NCBI GenBank assembly: GCA_963796155.1
Contig: CAWCKT010000046.1
Coordinates: 27,228 to 91,227, forward strand
DNA length: 64,000 nucleotides
Source: AP-15 sp963796155
Lineage (GTDB): Bacteria > Pseudomonadota > Alphaproteobacteria > ATCC43930 > CGMCC-115725
Direction of reading: 5' to 3'
Shown here piece by piece: positions 17,873 to 25,883 of the stretch. A model generated the notes under the pieces. That model saw only the letters and a list, made by a program, of their open reading frames with translations, made no database searches and had not been told where the DNA came from. Position 1 is the first letter of the stretch; each line of letters begins with the position of its first letter. The position numbers and the translations under genes were made by a program.

Positions 17873-18409
17873 CTACTTCGGCGACATGACCATGGTCATT
17901 TGCCGGCCTTCCATCCGCGGCATCTGCTCGACCTTGGCGATCTCCTCGAGATCGCCTTTGACCCGCACCAGGACGTCCATCCCAAGCTCCTGATGCGCCA
18001 GTTCGCGTCCGCGGAACCGCATGGTCACCTTGACCTTGTCGCCTTCGTCGATGAATTTGACCATACTCCGCATTTTAACATCGTAATCGTGGTCATCGAT
18101 GCTGGGGCGCAGTTTGATCTCTTTAACCTCGATGATTTTTTGTTTCTTGCGCGCCTCATTCTTTTTCTTTTGCTCTTCGTATTTAAACTTGCCGAAGTCA
18201 AGGATTTTGCAGACTGGCGGGTCGGCGTTGGGCGCCACTTCGACGAGGTCGAGACCGGCGTCGGAGGCCATGGCAAGTGCTTCGTTGCGCAGGACGATCC
18301 CCACCATGTTGCCGCGCTCGTCCACGAGGCGCACGCGCAGGACGGCGATGTCGTCGTTGACACGGGGTCCCTCGCGGGTGGGAGTGATGTTGAAGGGTGG
18401 TCTAGCTAT
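17873..18409 (-). CDS. infC: Translation initiation factor IF-3, probable AUA start
   Basis: IF-3 binds the 30S subunit and proofreads start codons. The protein has the N-terminal domain (GPRVNDDIAVLRVRLVDE), the lysine-rich linker (KFKYEEQKKKNEARKKQK) and the C-terminal domain (MRFRGRELAHQELG). No ATG or GTG exists in the correct region. A TTG at 18415 lies only one base after AGGAG, while an in-frame ATA at 18409 lies seven bases after it, an ideal distance. An AUA start gives 178 residues beginning IARPPFNITP. infC genes are known for rare starts (AUU in Escherichia coli) that allow self-regulation. It lies 48-54 bp after thrS. Confidence 0.93.
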   Translation of the reverse strand: MARPPFNITPTREGPRVNDDIAVLRVRLVDERGNMVGIVLRNEALAMASDAGLDLVEVAPNADPPVCKILDFGKFKYEEQKKKNEARKKQKIIEVKEIKLRPSIDDHDYDVKMRSMVKFIDEGDKVKVTMRFRGRELAHQELGMDVLVRVKGDLEEIAKVEQMPRMEGRQMTMVMSPK

Positions 18410-18463
18410 GTACAATCTCCTCTTGTAGGTTTATAGGTCCGTCCACGAACCAGGCTGGACCTG

Positions 18464-20413
18464 CTAAGACGCTGACGGCACCGCTGCTTCCTCTTTCAAT
18501 CTAGCAATGGCTTCGCCGAGCGCAAGGACTTCCTGCTCCCTGCCGCCAAGCCGCCGCAGGGCAACCGATCGGTTGGCCGCCTCGCGCCGCCCGACGACCA
18601 GCATGATCGGCACTTTAGCGAGGCTGTGCTCGCGGACTTTGTAGGTGATCTTTTCGTCGCCGACGTCGCCGATGACCCTGAACCCCGCAGCAGCGCACGC
18701 CCGCCCAACCTCGCCCGCATAATCGGCCGCCTCCGAAGTAATCGTCGCGACGACGATCTGGACGGGCGCGAGCCAAAGCGGAAAACGCCCCGCGTAATGC
18801 TCGATCAGGACGCCAATGAAGCGCTCGAGTGAGCCGAGGATCGCCCGGTGCAGCATCACCGGGCGATGCCGTGCGCCGTCTTCCCCGACATAGGTCGCGT
18901 CGAGCCGCTCGGGCAGCACAAAGTCGAGCTGCAAGGTGCCGCACTGCCAGTCACGGCCCAGCGCATCGCGCAATACGAATTCGAGCTTGGGTCCGTAAAA
19001 GGCGCCCTCGCCCGGATTGAGCGTGTAGGGCAGGCCCGCCGCCTCGACTGCGTCGCGCAGGCCTTTCTCGGCGCGGTCCCAGACCTCGTCCGAGCCGGCG
19101 CGCACCGGCGGGCGATCGGAGAATTTGATCGCCACGTCGTCGAACCCGAAATCCCGGTAGACCGACAGCAGCAATTCGCAAAAGGCGATCAATTCGGCAG
19201 TGACCTGATCCTCGGTGCAGAAGATGTGCGCGTCGTCTTGGGTGAAGGCGCGCACCCGCATGATGCCGTGCAATGCCCCCGAGGGTTCGTTGCGGTGACA
19301 GCTGCCGAACTCGGCCAGCCGCAGCGGCAATTCGCGATAGCTGCGCAGCCGGTTGCGAAAGATCAGGACATGGCCCGGGCAGTTCATCGGCTTCAGCGCC
19401 AGCACCTTCTCGTCGCGGCTCTCGGCGATGAACATGTTCTCGCGGAACTTTTCCCAATGGCCGGAGGCTTCCCAAAGGCTCCTATCCAGCAATTGCGGAC
19501 CCTTGACCTCCTGATAGCCGGCGGTCTCGAGCCGCATCCGCAGATAGTTCTCGATGATGCGAAAGAGCGCCCATCCCTTCGGATGCCAGAAGACGCTGCC
19601 GACCGCCTCCTCGCCGATGTGGAAGAGGTCGAGCTCGCGTCCGAGCCGGCGATGGTCGCGGCGCTCGGCCTCTTGGAGCTGAAAGAGGTATCGGTCGAGC
19701 TCCTCTTCTCTCGCCCAAGCGGTGCCGTAGATGCGCTGCAGCTGGGCGTTCTTGGGGTCGCCGCGCCAATAGGCTCCTGCCACGTTCATCAGTTTGAAGG
19801 CTTGTCCGAGATAACCGGTCGAGGGCAGGTGCGGGCCAGTGCAGAGATCGATGAAACTGCCCTGGCGGTACAGACTGATCGCCTCGTCTTCCGGGATTTC
19901 GCCGATATACTCGGCCTTGTAGCTCTCGCCGATGTCGGCAAAATATGCGATCGCCGCGTCCCGGTCCCAGACCTCGCGGCTTATAGTCTCGTCGCGGCGC
20001 ACGATCTCGCGCATCCGTGCCTCGATCTTTTCGAGATCTTCGGGCGTGAACGGCTCGTTGCGGGCGAAATCGTAATAGAAGCCGGTTTCCGTCGCCGGCC
20101 CAAAGGTGACCTGGGTGCCGGGATAGAGTTCCTTGACCGCCTCGGCCATGACATGGGCCGCATCGTGACGGAGGATCTCCAGCCCTTCCGGCATTTCGCG
20201 GGTGATGATCGCGATCGCGGCGTCGTGATCGATGACCGTGGCGAGGTCGCACGGCCGGCTGTCGACGCGAACCGCGATCGCCGCCTTGGCGAGCCCGGGC
20301 CCGATCGCCGCCGCGATTTCGCCGCCGCTGACCGGCCTGTCAAAATTGAGGCGTTTACCGTCGGGCAGGGTCACCCGGATTATCGGAGCGCAAATGATGC
20401 TTTCTTCATTCAT
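18464..20413 (-). CDS. thrS: Threonine--tRNA ligase
   Basis: Class II aminoacyl-tRNA synthetase of 649 residues. The order is TGS domain (VTLPDGKRLNFDRPVSG), editing domain with HDAAHVMAEAVKELYP, catalytic core with MNCPGHV (zinc Cys), RAFTQDDAHIF and GPKLEFVLRDALGRDWQCGT, then the anticodon-binding domain ending near the C-terminus. ATG 20413 (MNEESIICAPI) is the preferred start; an in-frame TTG at 20434 is possible. First gene of thrS-infC; the usual rpmI-rplT pair does not follow, lepA does. Confidence 0.97.
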   Translation of the reverse strand: MNEESIICAPIIRVTLPDGKRLNFDRPVSGGEIAAAIGPGLAKAAIAVRVDSRPCDLATVIDHDAAIAIITREMPEGLEILRHDAAHVMAEAVKELYPGTQVTFGPATETGFYYDFARNEPFTPEDLEKIEARMREIVRRDETISREVWDRDAAIAYFADIGESYKAEYIGEIPEDEAISLYRQGSFIDLCTGPHLPSTGYLGQAFKLMNVAGAYWRGDPKNAQLQRIYGTAWAREEELDRYLFQLQEAERRDHRRLGRELDLFHIGEEAVGSVFWHPKGWALFRIIENYLRMRLETAGYQEVKGPQLLDRSLWEASGHWEKFRENMFIAESRDEKVLALKPMNCPGHVLIFRNRLRSYRELPLRLAEFGSCHRNEPSGALHGIMRVRAFTQDDAHIFCTEDQVTAELIAFCELLLSVYRDFGFDDVAIKFSDRPPVRAGSDEVWDRAEKGLRDAVEAAGLPYTLNPGEGAFYGPKLEFVLRDALGRDWQCGTLQLDFVLPERLDATYVGEDGARHRPVMLHRAILGSLERFIGVLIEHYAGRFPLWLAPVQIVVATITSEAADYAGEVGRACAAAGFRVIGDVGDEKITYKVREHSLAKVPIMLVVGRREAANRSVALRRLGGREQEVLALGEAIARLKEEAAVPSAS

Positions 20414-20467
20414 CGCCAATACATAGTGCTGCAAGTCGGCCTAGCGAAGGCTGGGATCTATTCTTGT

Positions 20468-21676
20468 TTAAGCCGGTAGGGCGACAAGCGTCGGGCTCTC
20501 GGCGCCGGCTGTCGGAAAGAGCAGCTCTTCATAAACTTGGATCGTGCGCGCGCACATCGCCTCTCTCGTGAAGCGGCGGGCGTGCACCATCGCGCGTTGC
20601 GCAAGGCGCGCGCGCGCGCTCGGCCCCAGCGACAGCGCCTCGCCGATCGCCACGGAAAGGCCGGCCGGATCGTGCGGCGGCGCGAGCCAGCCGGTGTTTC
20701 CCGGCGCGATCGTCTCGCGGGCACCTCCGTGATCGGTCGCTACGACCGGTCGTCCCATCGCCTGCGCCTCGATGATCACCCGGCCGAACCCCTCAGGGTC
20801 GCTCGAAGCCGAGACGACGACATCTGCCAGCATGTATGCGGCCGGCATGTCCCGACATTCCTCGACGATGCGAAAGAGCCCGGCGAGCCCATTCCGCTCG
20901 ATGGCTGCCTCGAGTTCGCGGCGGAACCCGCGCCGTTGTTCGGGGCCGACGAGGAGGCAACAGAGATCGCGCCGGCCGAGCGCGGCAATCGCGGCGATGA
21001 AATCGAGCCCGCCTTTCCAGCGCGTGAGCCGGGCCGGAAGCATCACGACCGGCGCTCCGTCGGGTAGCCGCCACCGGCGAGAGAGGTTGACCATCCGCGC
21101 CGCCCCCACTCGGCTCGGATCGAAGACCTCGAGGTCGACGCCGCGCGGGATCATCCGCAACCGGTCGGGGCCGATCCCATAAACCTGCGCGGCGTGATCG
21201 GCGACGAACTGCGAGATCGCGATCACTCGCTCGCCGCGCGCCATAACCGAATTGTACCGGCGTTTGAGCGCGTTACTGGCGTCATAAGCGTTGTGAAAGG
21301 TGGTGACGAACTGCCGCCCGGTGGCTCTCGCAGCTGACCAGGCACTCCACGCCGGAGCACGGCTGCGGGCATGAACGATGTCAATGCCCAGGCGGCGTAT
21401 CAATTGCGCCAGCGCCCTGGCATTGCGGCCTATCAGCAACGGGTTCTTCGAGGCGAGCGGGAGAGTTAGGTGAGTGGCCCCCAACCGAATGATGTCACGT
21501 TCGAGGGGGCCGCCGCCCGACGCGACATAGGAAGTCCACCCCGCGTCGATCAGCGCTCCCGCCAGATCGACAGTGCCGCGCTCAGCCCCGCCGGTGACGA
21601 GGCGCGGGACGATCTGCAATACCGCAGGGGGGCGACCTTTTGGCGGAGCGGGCCCGGTGTTATCCTCGACGCCCAT
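20468..21676 (-). CDS. Glycosyltransferase family 4 protein
   Basis: A 402-residue GT-B enzyme. The N-terminal domain has the GT4 opening VLQIVPRLVTGGAERGTVDLA and HARSRAPAWSAW; the C-terminal domain has the nucleotide-sugar region with MLPARLTRWKGGLDFIAA and the E-x7-E motif EGFGRVIIE. It likely adds a sugar to a cell-envelope glycan or lipid; donor and acceptor cannot be told. ATG 21676 gives a start shortly ahead of the first strand; 21715 is an upstream option that would overlap the divergent hydrolase gene, whose ATG is at 21699. Confidence 0.85.
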   Translation of the reverse strand: MGVEDNTGPAPPKGRPPAVLQIVPRLVTGGAERGTVDLAGALIDAGWTSYVASGGGPLERDIIRLGATHLTLPLASKNPLLIGRNARALAQLIRRLGIDIVHARSRAPAWSAWSAARATGRQFVTTFHNAYDASNALKRRYNSVMARGERVIAISQFVADHAAQVYGIGPDRLRMIPRGVDLEVFDPSRVGAARMVNLSRRWRLPDGAPVVMLPARLTRWKGGLDFIAAIAALGRRDLCCLLVGPEQRRGFRRELEAAIERNGLAGLFRIVEECRDMPAAYMLADVVVSASSDPEGFGRVIIEAQAMGRPVVATDHGGARETIAPGNTGWLAPPHDPAGLSVAIGEALSLGPSARARLAQRAMVHARRFTREAMCARTIQVYEELLFPTAGAESPTLVALPA

Positions 21677-21698
21677 TCCGTTTGCCGCAAAATCTCCA

Positions 21699-22463
21699 AT
21701 GAGCTCGCCGGGCATACTAACACGTCGCGATGGTGCGACAATCGCCTACCACCGGCTCACCGGCAACTGCCCCGGCGTGGTGTTCCTTACCGGCTTCCGC
21801 TCCGACATGACCGGGACAAAGGCGCTGTTTATCGAGGATTATTGCCGGCGCCGCGGCCAGGCCTTCCTGCGTTTCGACTATTTCGCACACGGCGCATCGA
21901 GCGGCGACGTCGCCCTCGGCAGGATCGGTCGCTGGGCGGAGGACGCAGTAGCGGTAATCGATTCGTTGACCGAAGGGCGGCAAATCCTCCTTGGTTCGAG
22001 CATGGGCGGGTGGATCATGCTGCTTGTGGCACTCGCGCGAACCGAGCGGATCCAGGCGCTCGTCGGCATCGCCGCGGCACCCGACTTTACCGAGGATCTC
22101 CTCTGGCCGCGGCTTGATGCGGCGCAGCGGAAGGAGTGCCGCGAAACCGGCGCGGTCACGCTGCCCTCGAAATACGATCCGGACGGCTACACTTATCAAC
22201 TCGGCCTCTTCGAAGACGGCCGGCGGCACCTCGTAATGCGCGCGGAGATCCCGCTCCGGTGTCCGGTGCGGCTTCTGCACGGCCTGCTCGACGACGCTGT
22301 CCCCTGGCAGACGAGCCTTCGTCTCGCCGAGCGCCTGACGAGCCGAGATGTCGTCATCACTCTCGTCAAGGAAGGCGACCACCGGCTGTCGAGCGAAGCA
22401 GATCTCACCCGCCTCGGGGCCACGCTCGACGAGCTGCTCCGCCCCGAACAGCGGAGTGACTGA
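21699..22463 (+). CDS. Alpha/beta hydrolase (ABHD10-like)
   Basis: A 254-residue alpha/beta hydrolase. The nucleophile elbow is GSSMGG, an acidic residue sits in LLHGLLDDAVPW and the histidine in KEGDHRLS, completing the triad. The segments FLTGFRSDMTGTKA and FDYFAHGASSG recall the ABHD10 esterase group. ATG 21699 is preferred over an upstream in-frame ATG at 21573 lying inside the divergent glycosyltransferase. Only 22 bp separate the two starts, so their promoters must overlap the opposite genes. Substrate unknown. Confidence 0.8.
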   Translation: MSSPGILTRRDGATIAYHRLTGNCPGVVFLTGFRSDMTGTKALFIEDYCRRRGQAFLRFDYFAHGASSGDVALGRIGRWAEDAVAVIDSLTEGRQILLGSSMGGWIMLLVALARTERIQALVGIAAAPDFTEDLLWPRLDAAQRKECRETGAVTLPSKYDPDGYTYQLGLFEDGRRHLVMRAEIPLRCPVRLLHGLLDDAVPWQTSLRLAERLTSRDVVITLVKEGDHRLSSEADLTRLGATLDELLRPEQRSD

Positions 22464-22505
22464 AGCTTAGTGTGTGGCAACGAATAACCGCGCCGACCTT
22501 ACATC

Positions 22506-22616
22506 GTCATGCCCGGACTTGTTCCGGGCATCCACGCGTCGCCGCCAGCTCCAAGCTTCTGATATACATAGTTTAACCTCACCGCGTGGATGGCCGGGAC
22601 AAGCCCGGCCATCACG
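22506..22616. repeat. REP-type inverted repeat pair
   Basis: The arms GTCATGCCCGGACTTGTTCC and its complement-like partner (GTGGATGGCCGGGACAAGCC) face each other across about 45 bp, ending CCGGCCATCACG. This is the same type as the pair at 1948-2046. It could fold into a long hairpin and may end or protect the hydrolase transcript. Confidence 0.7.
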
Positions 22617-22658
22617 TTCATTGCGGCCGAGATCATTCGATTGTTGTCTGACGGACAC

Positions 22659-22830
22659 TTAGCGGGATCGATCGAACGCGGCGAGGAACCGGGCGTGAAA
22701 ATTCTCCATGCCCGGGTGGGGCGGTCCCTGGGTCGGAAAGAGACCGGGGACGTAGCCCTCGGCGAGGAATGGTGCCACGAGGTCGGGATCTCGCGACAGC
22801 ACGTGGATCGGCACGGTCCACGGCGGCTGG
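22659..22830 (-). pseudogene. C-terminal remnant of an unidentified enzyme
   Basis: Read on the minus strand, about 57 residues look like genuine protein: PPWTVPIHVLSRDPDL, APFLAEGYVPGLFP and GMENFHARFLAAFD before the stop. The pattern suggests the end of a larger hydrolase, perhaps of the alkaline phosphatase superfamily, but I cannot name it with confidence. The homology starts immediately where the 73-nt repeat at 22831-22903 ends, so the 5' part was lost or replaced at the repeat edge. No start codon or ribosome site supports expression. Confidence 0.35.
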
Positions 22831-22903
22831 GAGCCTGCCTCAAAAGGCTTCGTCGTCAATCATCGACGGCAGCGGACCGCTTTCGAAGCCGACGCCGGCC
22901 GTT
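22831..22903 (-). repeat. 73-nt dispersed repeat, copy 1
   Basis: On the minus strand this stretch begins ACGGCCGGCGTCGGCTTCGA and ends TTTTGAGGCAGGCTC. A second copy of identical length lies at 27222-27294 on the plus strand, about 80 percent identical by eye. It is not coding in either place. Confidence 0.65.
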
Positions 22904-23003
22904 CGGCCTCGGCCGCGGGAACTGATCTTCATGCCCCATATTTGCCGTTCCCAATGCGCATCGGATCGGCTCAGTTGGTGGCTAGCCGCCATTCGATCAG
23001 CCG

Positions 23004-24002
23004 CTACTGGATGACCTCGTCGGCGCTCGCGAGCAGGGTAGGCGGGATGGTAAGACCGAGGTTCTTGGCGGCCTTCAGATTGATCAGGAATTCGTATCTA
23101 GTCGGCAGATAAATCGGGATGTCGCCCGGTTTGGCACCATTAAGGATGTCGTGCACGTCATCGGCCATGCGCCGTCCGAGTTCGCCATAGGTGGCCCCAT
23201 AGGCCATTAGCCCGCCCGCCTCTACGTAATCAGGCCAGGGATAGATCGCCGGCAGGCGGCTCTTCTCGACCAGCTCGACGATTAACTGACGGTAGGAGAG
23301 AAGGATTGCGTTGGTATCCACAATGATTGCGTTTGGCCGCTCCTGCGCGATTTCAGCGAATACGCGCTGAAACTCGGGCGGCGTCAACTCCTGGAGTGGC
23401 ATATCGATCACGGAGAGTTTCAACGACTGGCTTGCTTCGCGCAGCCCTTGTCCATCGGCATCTTCCCACGCTCCGCGCATGGCCAGAAAGGCAATCTTGG
23501 ATGCCGAAAGGTCGGCTTCTTTCAGGATCTGCAGCCGCTTTCCCCAGATCTCGATCCCATCAAATACGGTGACCCCGGTGATGGTGCCGCCTGGGCGCGC
23601 GAGGCTCGTCGCAAGTCCAGCCCGGATCGGGTAGACTCCTATCCAAACGGTCGGCATTGTGGCACTAGCCGCGCGGACCGCCCGTGCGATGCCGTCGGTG
23701 ATGGCCACGATCACGTCCGGGTTGCGGCCGACCACCTGGCGAGCGAGATCGGTATAAACCGTGGGCCGCCCCTCAGCGGAATACCGCTCGACGGTGAGGT
23801 TTTGTCCCTCGATATCGCCCAGCCGGCGCAGCTCTTTGAAAAACGCGCGCCATAAGGGATGTCCTGTGTCGCTCATGATAGACACAGGACCTCCTCCGGG
23901 GCGGATGATCGCAATCCGGTGCTCCTTCGCCCGCTCTTGCGCCCGCACCGTTCCGACTGTGGCCGCGAGCAACAGACCGATCGTGAAATCGCGCCGCCTC
24001 AT
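23004..24002 (-). CDS. Orphan ABC-type substrate-binding protein (ABC_sub_bind family)
   Basis: A 332-residue exported protein. It starts MRRRDFTIGLLLAATVGT, a signal peptide with twin arginines, cleaved near VRAQ. The mature part resembles the COG2984/PF04392 periplasmic binding proteins: HRIAIIRPGGGP, VVGRNPDVIVAITDGIARAV, IVDTNAILLSYRQLIVEL and GRRMADDVHDILNGAKPGDIPIYLP. Such proteins are often encoded without their permease and ATPase, as here. ATG 24002 is chosen as it opens the signal peptide; upstream in-frame starts add 25 non-signal residues. Ligand unknown. Confidence 0.8.
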   Translation of the reverse strand: MRRRDFTIGLLLAATVGTVRAQERAKEHRIAIIRPGGGPVSIMSDTGHPLWRAFFKELRRLGDIEGQNLTVERYSAEGRPTVYTDLARQVVGRNPDVIVAITDGIARAVRAASATMPTVWIGVYPIRAGLATSLARPGGTITGVTVFDGIEIWGKRLQILKEADLSASKIAFLAMRGAWEDADGQGLREASQSLKLSVIDMPLQELTPPEFQRVFAEIAQERPNAIIVDTNAILLSYRQLIVELVEKSRLPAIYPWPDYVEAGGLMAYGATYGELGRRMADDVHDILNGAKPGDIPIYLPTRYEFLINLKAAKNLGLTIPPTLLASADEVIQ

Positions 24003-24341
24003 TCGATAACCTCGTCGGCCCGAACGAACCATCGGATTGCCCCATTCGACGGCCTCGCCCGTAGTTGCGGGTAACATACCATTGGGAGGTTCGACGCGCG
24101 ATAAGCAGGTATTCGACGTTATTCGCCCAAGTTGGAACTTCTGCTTCGGGTCGAACCTCCCTGTTCCGAGGCAGGGCGGGAAGGTCCGGAATCGGGTAGG
24201 CTTTCGGACGAAAACGGCCTCTCACCCGGTTCGATCGCTCGCGCCCGGCCGGCATCCGAAACCCTACCCGTTAGCGGTCATTTTACGGGCACTCCGACGA
24301 CCGGCGAGATTTGTCCCCGAGGATAACCGGACCCCGCTCAA

Positions 24342-24357
24342 TTGGCACGGTTTTTGC
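24342..24357 (+). promoter_or_regulatory. Sigma-54 (RpoN) type -24/-12 promoter
   Basis: TTGGCACGGTTTTTGC matches the sigma-54 consensus TGGCACG-N4-TTGC, with GG and GC separated by exactly ten bases. It lies 68 bp upstream of the transporter start. The remainder of the 423-bp gap (24003-24425) holds no gene; an activator would be expected to bind upstream, but I cannot identify the site or the activator. Confidence 0.65.
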
Positions 24358-24425
24358 GTCGGTGCAGCATAGACGAAAGCCCCAGAACGTCTCGCTCTCA
24401 AAACAGCGTGTACGGGAGGTGAGGG

Positions 24426-25700
24426 ATGGCTGTTGCAGCCGAGAGCGCCACGCTGCCGTGGTGGAAGGAACCGACACGTCAGCAGTGGCATGCCTGGATC
24501 GCGGCATGGCTTGGTTGGACCCTCGATGCCTTCGACTTCACGATTTTCCTTTTGTTGATGCTGCCGATCTCGCAGACCTTCAACGTGCCGCTGGTCGATG
24601 TGACGGCGGTCCTGGCGATCACGCTGTGGATGCGGTTGGTCGGAGCGACGCTGTCGGGCTGGTTCGCCGACCGGATGGGACGCAAGAAGCCGCTGATGAT
24701 CTCGATTGCCTGGTATTCGGTCGCCAACCTGCTTGCCGGATTAGCGCCGAGCTTCGGGCTGTTGTTTCTGTTCCGCGCGCTGATGGGTATCGGCATGGGC
24801 GCCGAATGGCCGGTCGGCGCGGCGCTGGCGATGGAACAATGGCCGATCCGCTCGCGCGGCTTCATGTCCGGCGTGCTGCAAGGTTCCTGGGGGATCGGCG
24901 CGCTGCTGTCGAGCGCGGCCTACGGCCTGCTGTACAATTACATCGGCTGGCGCGGTCTCTTGATCATCGGCGTGCTGCCCGCGCTCGCGATCCTTTACGT
25001 CCGCCGCTACGTCAAGGAGCCTGAGGTGTGGCTGGAAAACCGCCGGCGTCAGCGCGCGGAGAAGCGCGAGGTGAAGGTGCCGTTGTTGAGCATCTTCAAG
25101 CTCTCCATCCTCGGCAACACGGCGACGGCCTGCTGGTGGATGGCCAGCAACTTCGTCGTCGCCTACTCGATGAGCGGGATGTTCGCGACCTGGCTGCAAA
25201 AGGACCTGCGGTTGAGCCCGGCGCTGGTGGCCTTGCCGGTGATGCTGCTGAGCATCGGGCAGTTCGGGTCGGGTGTCGTCTGGGGCTGGATCGCCGACCG
25301 CATCGGTCGCCGCTGGTCTATTGTCCTGCCGGCCGTGCTCGGGATCCCGATCGTTCCGCTATACCTCTTCACCCACAGCTACGCGATGATCGTCGTGTTC
25401 TATGGCGTGCAGGGGTGGCTTGCCGGCGGCGGCATTTGGAGCCAGACGCCCAGCTATCTTTCCGAGCGGTTCCCGACCGAGGTGCGGGCGACGGCGGCCG
25501 GATTCTGCTTTCACCAGGGCGCGATCTGGGGCGGCTTCGCCAGTCCGGTCGTGACCTATTTCGCGCTAAACTGGCACCTGGGGTTCGCGATCCCGATGGC
25601 CATCGGCACGATCGGCGGGCTCGTCAGCTTGCTGCTGGCGCTCTCGGTCAGTCCGGAAACCCGCGGCAAGGAACTTGTCGCCGACGTCGTACTTGCATGA
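24426..25700 (+). CDS. MFS transporter, organic/aromatic acid:H+ symporter type
   Basis: A 424-residue protein with twelve predicted membrane segments. The first helix has the LDAFDFTIFLLL signature of carboxylate symporters (SHS/AAHS groups), followed by the loop motif DRMGRKKPL and a repeat in the second half, DRIGRRWSI. It probably imports an organic acid; the Rieske oxygenase next door suggests an aromatic acid. ATG 24426 follows GGGAGGTGAGGG. A sigma-54-type promoter sits upstream. Confidence 0.85.
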   Translation: MAVAAESATLPWWKEPTRQQWHAWIAAWLGWTLDAFDFTIFLLLMLPISQTFNVPLVDVTAVLAITLWMRLVGATLSGWFADRMGRKKPLMISIAWYSVANLLAGLAPSFGLLFLFRALMGIGMGAEWPVGAALAMEQWPIRSRGFMSGVLQGSWGIGALLSSAAYGLLYNYIGWRGLLIIGVLPALAILYVRRYVKEPEVWLENRRRQRAEKREVKVPLLSIFKLSILGNTATACWWMASNFVVAYSMSGMFATWLQKDLRLSPALVALPVMLLSIGQFGSGVVWGWIADRIGRRWSIVLPAVLGIPIVPLYLFTHSYAMIVVFYGVQGWLAGGGIWSQTPSYLSERFPTEVRATAAGFCFHQGAIWGGFASPVVTYFALNWHLGFAIPMAIGTIGGLVSLLLALSVSPETRGKELVADVVLA

Positions 25701-25883
25701 GCGGACCCTCAGCCAAGCGCAACGGCGATCTGGGGCGCCCTGATGCCTCAACCGTGCCAGCCAGCGGCGGCCAGCATCGACCAATAACGGCGGCGGCCCC
25801 TTACGAAGCGAGAGCCTCAAACCCCAGCGTAGCCGCCCTAAGGCGGGTCTGGCATCGCGTGTGCAGAGCGACGGCGTTAGCCT

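Noticed and set aside
18413..18415. TTG as the infC start
   Set aside because: Only one base separates it from AGGAG; ATA six bases further gives normal spacing. Kept as the alternative.
18848..20479. 543-residue plus-strand ORF opposite thrS
   Set aside because: Antisense shadow of a clear thrS gene; composition rich in Asp, Val, Arg and no family pattern.
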